Assembly (NCBI GenBank): GCA_033398695.1
Contig: CM065804.1
Coordinates: 122,445,501 to 122,509,500, forward strand
Direction of reading: 5' to 3'
From: Orobanche coerulescens
Taxonomy: Eukaryota; Streptophyta; Magnoliopsida; Lamiales; Orobanchaceae
DNA length: 64,000 bases
Under the pieces are notes generated by a model that saw nothing but the letters and a program-made list of their open reading frames with translations, was not told where the DNA came from and did no database searches. This document shows, piece by piece, positions 57,904 through 64,000 of the stretch (the first letter of the stretch is position 1; every line of letters begins with the position of its first letter). A program made the translations under genes and the position numbers.

Positions 57904-58960
57904 GTGCTTAAACCAATGTCACCTCAAGTTATTCACTCTATGAGTTCTAGTCGGAGTGAAAAACCAAAACTGGCCATGTTTGCTAGCGAACGGGATGTGG
58001 AACATGCTATTATTGATGGCGAGTGCGTGTACTTGTTGATTCTGAAGGAGAAATGGAATGGTAACATGGTTGTGCGGAACGACGAAATGATGGATGCCTT
58101 ATTGCACGAATTTGTGGATGTTTTTCCTAAAGAATTACCGTCGGGTTTGCCACCTATTTGTGGGATTGAACATCAGATCGACCTCATACCGGGTGCGGCG
58201 CTCCCTAACAAATCTGCCTATAGATGTAATCCCGAGGAAATGAAGGAATTACAAAACCAAATCGAAGAACTAATAAACCGCGGGTATGTTGAGAAAGCCT
58301 AAATCCTTGTGCGGTTCCGGTATTACTAGTTCCTAAGAAAGACGGATCTTGGCGAATGTGTATTGACAGTCGAGTCATGAATTATATAACCATCAAGTAT
58401 CGATTTCCAATTTCGAGGCTTGATGACATGTTGGACGAATTACACGGATCCGTGATCTTTTCAAAAGTTGACCTACGAAGTGGTTATCACCAAATCCGGA
58501 TGTGAGAAGTAGATGAGTGGAAGACGGCCTTCAAAACTAAACACGGGCTGTATGAATGGACCATTATGCCGTTCGTCCGTACAAATGTGCCGAGTACCTT
58601 CATGCACTTGATGAATGAGGTGCTTAAGCCATTCTTAGGGAAATTTGTGGTTGTATATCTATATGATATTTTGATTTATAGCCGATAATTGCAAGAACAT
58701 TTCGGACACTTGAGACAAGTCTTCGAAACCCTTAGGGACCAAAGGCTGTATGGAAAAGGGGAGAAGTGCTCATTTTTGGTCGAAAGTATAGTCTTTCTTG
58801 GCTATGTTGTTTCAAAGGATAGGGTGTCGGTCGATCAAACAAAGATCAAAGCAATTAAGTCCTGGCCAGTTCCCACTACAATGACGGAAGTTAGATCATT
58901 CCACAGACTGGCTTCATTTTACTGAATATTCATTCGAGATTTCAGCACCATTGCGAGCCC
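57904..58960 (+). pseudogene. CRM-like reverse transcriptase, dead
   Basis: Linker, then [88 protein letters not shown], and the catalytic block, which reads [11 protein letters not shown] in place of the usual YFDDILIYS (about 58652-58680). The first aspartate of the YxDD pair is tyrosine. In-frame stops lie near 58300, 58504, 58686 and 58922, with frameshifts. LGYVVSKDRVSVDQTKIKAIKSW and TEVRSFHRLASFY mark the thumb. Confidence 0.93.
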
Positions 58961-58973
58961 AATAACCGAATGT

Positions 58974-59600
58974 TTGAAGAAAGGTACGTTTAATTGGAGC
59001 TGGGCTACTCAGGAGTCGTTCGCAAATTTGAAGGCAAAGTTGTGCGAAGCACCAATCTTAGCATTACCCGATTTTTCGCAACCGTTCGAGGTAGAATGTG
59101 ATGCTAGCGGAGTTGGCATTGGAGCGATTGTCATTCAAGGAAAGTGGCCTATTGCTTACTTTTTAGAAAAGTTAAACGGTGCTCGTCTCAATTATTGTAT
59201 GTACGACAAGGAGTTTTATGCTATTGTGAGGGCTCTAGATCATTGGAGTCACTATCTTCGGCCGAAGCATTTCATCATATATTCGGACCATGAATCATTG
59301 AAGTATATTAACGGACAACACAAGTTGAGTCCCAGGCATGCGAAGTGGGTGAAATTCTTACAATCATTTCATTTCTCATCAAAGTATAAGGATGGCAAGA
59401 ACAATATTGTAGCAGATGCATTGTCTAGGCGTTATGCCTTACTCTCTACTCTTGATGTTTGTTTGCTTGGATTTGAGACAGTGAAGGAATATTACGACGG
59501 TGATGCAGATTTTGGCGAGACCTTCACCCTTTGCAAATCTGGGCCGATGGGAGAATTTTCGATACAGGAAGGCTTCCTTTTTAAGGGAAATCGTCTTTGC
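58974..59600 (+). pseudogene. CRM-like RNase H
   Basis: The frame runs [76 protein letters not shown] and [11 protein letters not shown]. All catalytic-looking acidic positions are present. It leads into the integrase finger. Open from 58974 to 59879 without a stop, the longest intact piece of this element. Confidence 0.93.
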
Positions 59601-60346
59601 CTACCCAAGCACACGATTCGAGAATTGCTGATTCGCGAGGCTCACGGGGGAGGTTTAGCTGGCCACTTTGGTTCGGCTAAGACATTAGATGTGCTGAAGG
59701 AACATTTTTATTGGCCAAAGATGCAGGGGGATGTTAGTAACATAATTAGTAAGTGTTTGACATGCCATGTTGCGAAGAGTTCGTTCAAACCAGGAATATA
59801 CACACCTTTACCGATTCCCGAGAGGCCATGGGAAGATGTCTCGATGGATTTTATTATGGCTTTACCCCGTACTCAATGAGGGAGGGATGCGATTATGGTA
59901 GTCATAGATCATTTTTCGAAAATGGCTCATTTTGTAGCGTGCCACAAGACAGACGATGCAAGCAATGTGGCCGACTTATATTTTTGAGAGGTGGTATGTT
60001 TACATGGGATTCCGAAGAGTATTGTTTCCGATCGGGACTCCAAATTTCTCAGCTACTTTTGGAACACCCTATCGAGGAAGGTGGGAACAAAATTCTTGTT
60101 TAGCACTTCACACCACCCTCAAACCGACGGGCAAACTGAAGTGACAAATCGAACCCTGGGAACACTGTTGCGAGGCCTGGTAGGCAAGACACAAAAGGAT
60201 TGGGATCTAAAATTGGCACAAGCGGAGTTTGCCTATAACCGTTCTCCTACTCATGCCACTGCGTGTTCTCCATTCGAAGTAGTTTACGGCCTGAATCCTT
60301 ACATACCGCTAGACTTAATTCCATTACCGAATGATGAATTGGTGCA
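59601..60346 (+). pseudogene. CRM-like integrase, truncated
   Basis: H-H-C-C finger HGGGLAGHFGSAKTLDVL...CLTCHVAK (59643-59775), then ERPWEDVSMDFIMALPRTQ, a stop at 59877, [24 protein letters not shown], a stop near 59984, [40 protein letters not shown] and [17 protein letters not shown]. It is cut at 60347 by the LTR of Tat copy B, so the C-terminal chromodomain-like tail is missing here. Confidence 0.93.
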
Positions 60347-61455
60347 TGTTGTGTCGAGATTTATTCACCTCAACCGGCGATCGACTTCAAGGCCGAGCGA
60401 CTGAGTCCACAACAAATCAAGCTATGGCGAACTCGCCTAAGCGAAGATACCAGACCTCCTTCGGGTATCTAGCGATCGAGTCTCAAGGCGATCGCCCTTT
60501 GGCACCTAGCGATCGACTCTGCTGCCCGGCTAAGGACGACCTTCCTATGGCCCGAACAGAGACCATCGTCTGTCGAAGTCCACGAAGACTGGACCTCAAA
60601 GCAGCGCCCATGTGCGGATCCACGACAGGTGCCGTGTTTCATGGATCATTTACCACAGCCTGTCACCACCCTCTCACCTACCGACAAGCCCGCCGAAAGG
60701 TAGAATGTGGGACCGCCCGTGACAGCGACTCAGACGCGTGCAGACTTCTCATTGGACTGCACAGCTGGCTGCCAGCAACTCCTGCAGACGTTAAGGGGAC
60801 TAGCCCATGTGCTAAAAGACGATCGCCCGCTTATTATAATACAGCAGAGGCGATCGCCCAACGTCTCCCAGTCCTATAAATAGAGTACCTCCAGCAACTG
60901 GAAAAAGGTTCCGAATTCGTTCACGCATTCTCCATTAAGTTCAGAGAAAATACATACAACGATACATACTTTCAAGCTCCCAGCTTCCTCTCCTGAATCT
61001 ATCTCAGGATTTCCCTCTCAGCACCCCTCAACCAGAAGACGGTCGGTAGAGGCAAGAAGTCTCCACAGTGTGGATTCTAAGAGACTCACAAGCCCAGGAG
61101 CTCAAACCTTCAACAGCTACACACCGTGAGAGACTGTCGATTTCTCACGGTTGTCACAGCTCATCAACGTTGTTACAAGAACTCACAGAGCATCATATCT
61201 GGTTCTTCCGGCAATCTACATGCTCACTCTAAGATAACAAGGGTCTTTACACTCATTGTAATTGTGCTCTTACATTAATACTTGTATCCCCGAATATTTG
61301 TATTAATAATATCTCGCGAGAGCATTCAAGCCCGGGACTAACAACCCCGGCAAATCTTGTGTTATTTACTTTTCCCACGGAAGTGTTCTCGCATTTGCTC
61401 GCTATCCATCCATCCCAGCAATATCTATCTCCGGATAATATTTTGGGTAACAACA
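60347..61455 (+). mobile_element. LTR of Tat copy B
   Basis: TGTTGTGTCGAGATTTAT to GTAACAACA, 1109 bp, about 165 bp longer than the other two Tat LTRs. TATA box CTATAAATAGAG near 60874. GCGATCG(C) words at about 60376, 60469, 60486, 60506, 60818 and 60848, all upstream of the TATA box. Confidence 0.88.
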
Positions 61456-61585
61456 ATTGGCGCTAGAGGAAGGGGGGGCATCTACACCTTCATTTTTATT
61501 CCTACCGTACCGAAGAACACGCACTGTTCTCGGGGCATATACTTGAAGTGACAGTCACTGCGCTTCAAAGAAAGCCATAAGAATC

Positions 61586-63340
61586 ATGAGGTCCGCTACT
61601 ACATCGAAGAGAGCCGCTCTCCGAACCGCCGGAAACCATATCCCGGATCAATCCGAACCCCAGCCGACAGCCGGGGGAAGCCACGACAATGCGAGACTCT
61701 CGATCCCGCACCTGAGGGGTGGCCCCAACCTCTCACTCAACTAGTTCCAAACCGAGGAACAGATCGAGGAGGCTATGGCCATCCTAAAGGAGCGACGGAG
61801 AGCATGCGCATCGCCCACAATAACTCCCTCGACCACCCGCCGCATGGGCAAACGGAAATTCAATGGGCTACTGGGCGAGCGATCGTCAGAAAGCCCCGAT
61901 TCGCGAGAAAAGGCTCTCGCACGAACGGATGGGTCCGTATTCAGTCGCTTGGGACGCGACCCATCATGGCGACCGGGGCATTCTGGCCCCAACTACAAGA
62001 CAATGGAATCCGAGTCCGTCACCCGGAGTTCGGCCTACCCGACTCCCAGCCGAACACAAATCAACCGTCTGGCTCCCGCTCCGAACGCCAGGGGGTCACC
62101 ACTTGATCGCCTCGGCTCCCGCTCCAAATGTCTGGCTGCGAGCAGCCAGGCCACAGCGATGGCCGCTATGCAACGCCAGCTCGACGAGATGAAACCACTC
62201 TTGGACACTGGGGCAAGCACCAGCAGAAAGATCATCGGGCCGACCGAGCCACTCGCGGTCCACATCGCACTCGCCCCCGTGCAACCAAGGATCATTCCTC
62301 CAAAAACACCTCTGTATGAAGGGAGATCGGACCCCGAGACCCACCTAAGTAAATTCCGAATTTACATGACCGGGTGTGGGGTAACAGATGCAACCAAATG
62401 CCGAAACTTCCCATTAACATTGGGCGAGCTGGCCCATAGGTGGTACATCTCGCTACCACCGCGATCGATCATCTATTTTGAGAAACTGGCGAATGGCTTC
62501 ACGTCACACTTCGCCGCCAAGGTCAACAGACACGAAGGCCCCCACTGCGTGATGAAAATCAGGCAGGGGGAAGACGAAACCGACGCAGATTATATCGACC
62601 GAGTAGACAAAATCATCCTCACCGGCGAGCCCATCAGTGACGAGCTCGCTCTCTACTCGGTCCTGGGGGGATTCTACGGTCATTCACCCAGGTTTAGGCA
62701 TCTCACCAAGGATATACCCCCAAACTACGCGATCTTCTGCGCTAAGGCTGCCGACTTTATGGCCAGGCAAAGGCTACTCACCCTCCGCCTAGGCGAGGAA
62801 ACGCTTCCTCCTGTCCGAAAGACGGCGATCGCCAATACCGAAAAGACGGTCGCCAAGTCATCCGACGACCACAAGGCCTTCGAGGATATGGAAGCCCATC
62901 TCCTCCACAAGTTCAACCGAACTCCGGCCCATATTTTCTACGCCATCAAGGGGCGCGAACCGCTGAACAAGCCAAAGGCGATAAGGGACCACGGTCATCT
63001 AGACCTCAATCAATATTGTGCATACCACAAGAGTCCCGGCCACAGCACCAACCAATGCCGCGACCTCCTCAAACAGCTCTAGAGATTGTTCGAGGAGGGC
63101 AAGTTGGATAGTTTATTGGCTTAGCCGGAGCCCCACCAATCTCCCAACACGGTAGCCCGAGTTGAAAGCGCACAGGTCGGAAAGCTCATACGAGCCGACC
63201 CCTCGATCAACCTCGGCGACCGTATCTACATGCTTCAATCAAGAGAAGGGAGCTTCGGAAGTCTCTCCCCGATTTCCCACCTCATTGAACCAAAGGCTAC
63301 TGCCTGAGCTAGCGCTTCAAAAAAGAGGAGGATTCGCTCT
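61586..63340 (+). pseudogene. Gag of Tat copy B, pol deleted
   Basis: ATG 61586 gives MRSATTSKRAALRTAGNHIP, with a TAG at 61742 (LN-stop-F where the other two copies read DQF). From 61775 to 63082 the frame is open for 435 codons: QLDEMKPLLDTGAS, HLSKFRIYMTGCGVTDATKC, LAHRWYISLPPRSI, DADYIDRVDKIILTGEPISDELALYS, and CAYHKSPGHSTNQCRDLLKQL. A TAG at 63080 replaces TGG. RLFEEGKLDS, a stop at 63122, RIYMLQSREGSFGSLSPIS follow. Protease and pol are absent: near 63340 the sequence passes into 3' untranslated repeats. Confidence 0.9.
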
Positions 63341-63344
63341 CCCT

Positions 63345-64000
63345 CTACAGTTCATCATCTAACATGTTGGACTAAGGCACGAGATCGCCTCCTCCGCACA
63401 ACGTACACCGTCGACGATCGGCATCTACCATGACGATCCGAGGTAGAAGAGTGCAGCCATGGTCCTGGTGGACGATGGAACCGACTGCTTCGGCCATGCG
63501 AGGTTCCTTTGGGCTGCGATCGCTCGCCCTTCGTTTAAATACGAGGCGGGCGTAGCTCAAGGATTCTCCAAATCAAACCAGTGGACACGTTCGCCCGCCC
63601 TCAAAGGTTCATCATCTAACTTGGTGGACCCAGACAATGCGACGCATCCCTACCCCCGTCTCAACATATACCGTCGAGGATTGCCATCTAACATGACGAT
63701 CCGAAGTAGAAAAGAGCTAACAATCCGCGGACGTGGAGTCGATTAATCCGACGACGACCTGTGCAAGGACTCCTCCAGACCAAGACCGCACGCCCTTCAT
63801 TTAAATACGAGGCGAGGCGCAGCCTAACGGAGGACCCTCACAATAAATTGAGTCACGAGACAGACAATGTCGCTCGCGCACAAGACATGGTCATGGAGAT
63901 TGGTCCATCAAACTCGGCGATCGTGCACGGTTCCTCAAGACCGAGATGAACGACCTTCCTCGAGGATTCGAAAAAATTGAAGATCGCTCACTCAACGATT
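63345..64000. repeat. Tat 3' untranslated tandem repeats, copy B
   Basis: This is the reverse complement of 8860-9500. Shared words include TTCATCATCTAACATG, CACAACGTAYACCRTCGAGG, GGCATCTACCATGACGATCC and the hairpin TCGCCCTTCGTTTAAATACGAGGCGGGCG (63530-63556), with a second hairpin at about 63790-63824. The sequence runs off the window, so the antisense gene of copy B, if it exists, lies beyond. Confidence 0.85.

Noticed and set aside
60347..60880. GCGATCGC words as in cyanobacterial HIP1
   Set aside because: They are limited to the LTRs and neighbouring Tat sequence of a plant retrotransposon; nothing else is bacterial.
1..64000. tRNA or rRNA genes, SINEs
   Set aside because: I looked for conserved boxes by eye and found none; the tRNA-like words are only primer-binding sites of LTR elements.

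Overview
The window is plant nuclear DNA, most likely from a eudicot with a large, repeat-rich genome. It is almost entirely retrotransposons and DNA transposons, many inserted into one another. I see no intact host gene, no rRNA or tRNA gene and no bacterial or organellar signature. The plant assignment rests on Ty3/gypsy chromoviruses, a Tat element with two RNase H domains, Ty1/copia elements with initiator-Met-type primer sites, CACTA transposons, and captured pieces of plant genes that still carry introns. Nearly every coding region has stops, frameshifts or truncations.

Layout. 1-1744: minus-strand chromovirus debris (a CRM-like RT/RNase H piece fused to a Tekay-like LTR, then a deleted integrase with chromodomain). 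1746-5410: AT-rich DNA with no genes but many small hairpins. 5420-16527: a Tat-type Ty3/gypsy element on the minus strand (5' LTR 15585-16527, gag/PR, pol), which carries at its 3' side an extra gene on the opposite strand (5747-8406) with its own TATA box, introns and poly(A) signal. 16528-39194: a plus-strand copia (RNase H, PPT, LTR, PBS, gag) whose single LTR is split by a 17.5-kb minus-strand copia (18445-35959). That copia is itself broken by a 5-kb CACTA element (22126-27108) and by a 3.16-kb solo Tekay-like LTR (30599-33755). The CACTA holds fragments of an NCL-type Na+/Ca2+ exchanger gene, a C2-domain gene, an importin-9 gene and possibly an augmin subunit gene.

39195-51301: Tekay-like LTRs in both orientations, a CACTA with a TNP2-type transposase (40478-42404), and a Tekay-like gag/protease. 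51302-64000: Tat copy A (LTR, broken gag), cut by a Tekay-like LTR (53480-55500). A CRM-like chromovirus follows (55501-60346), and then Tat copy B (60347 to the window end), which has lost its pol and goes from gag straight into the 3' untranslated tandem repeats.

Relations. The three Tat copies allow paralogue comparison and show that several premature stops come from C-to-T type changes at CG and CHG sites. The LTRs of the Tekay-like family keep TATA boxes but carry different palindrome arrays just upstream of them. The most interesting single unit is the intron-bearing antisense gene inside the Tat element.
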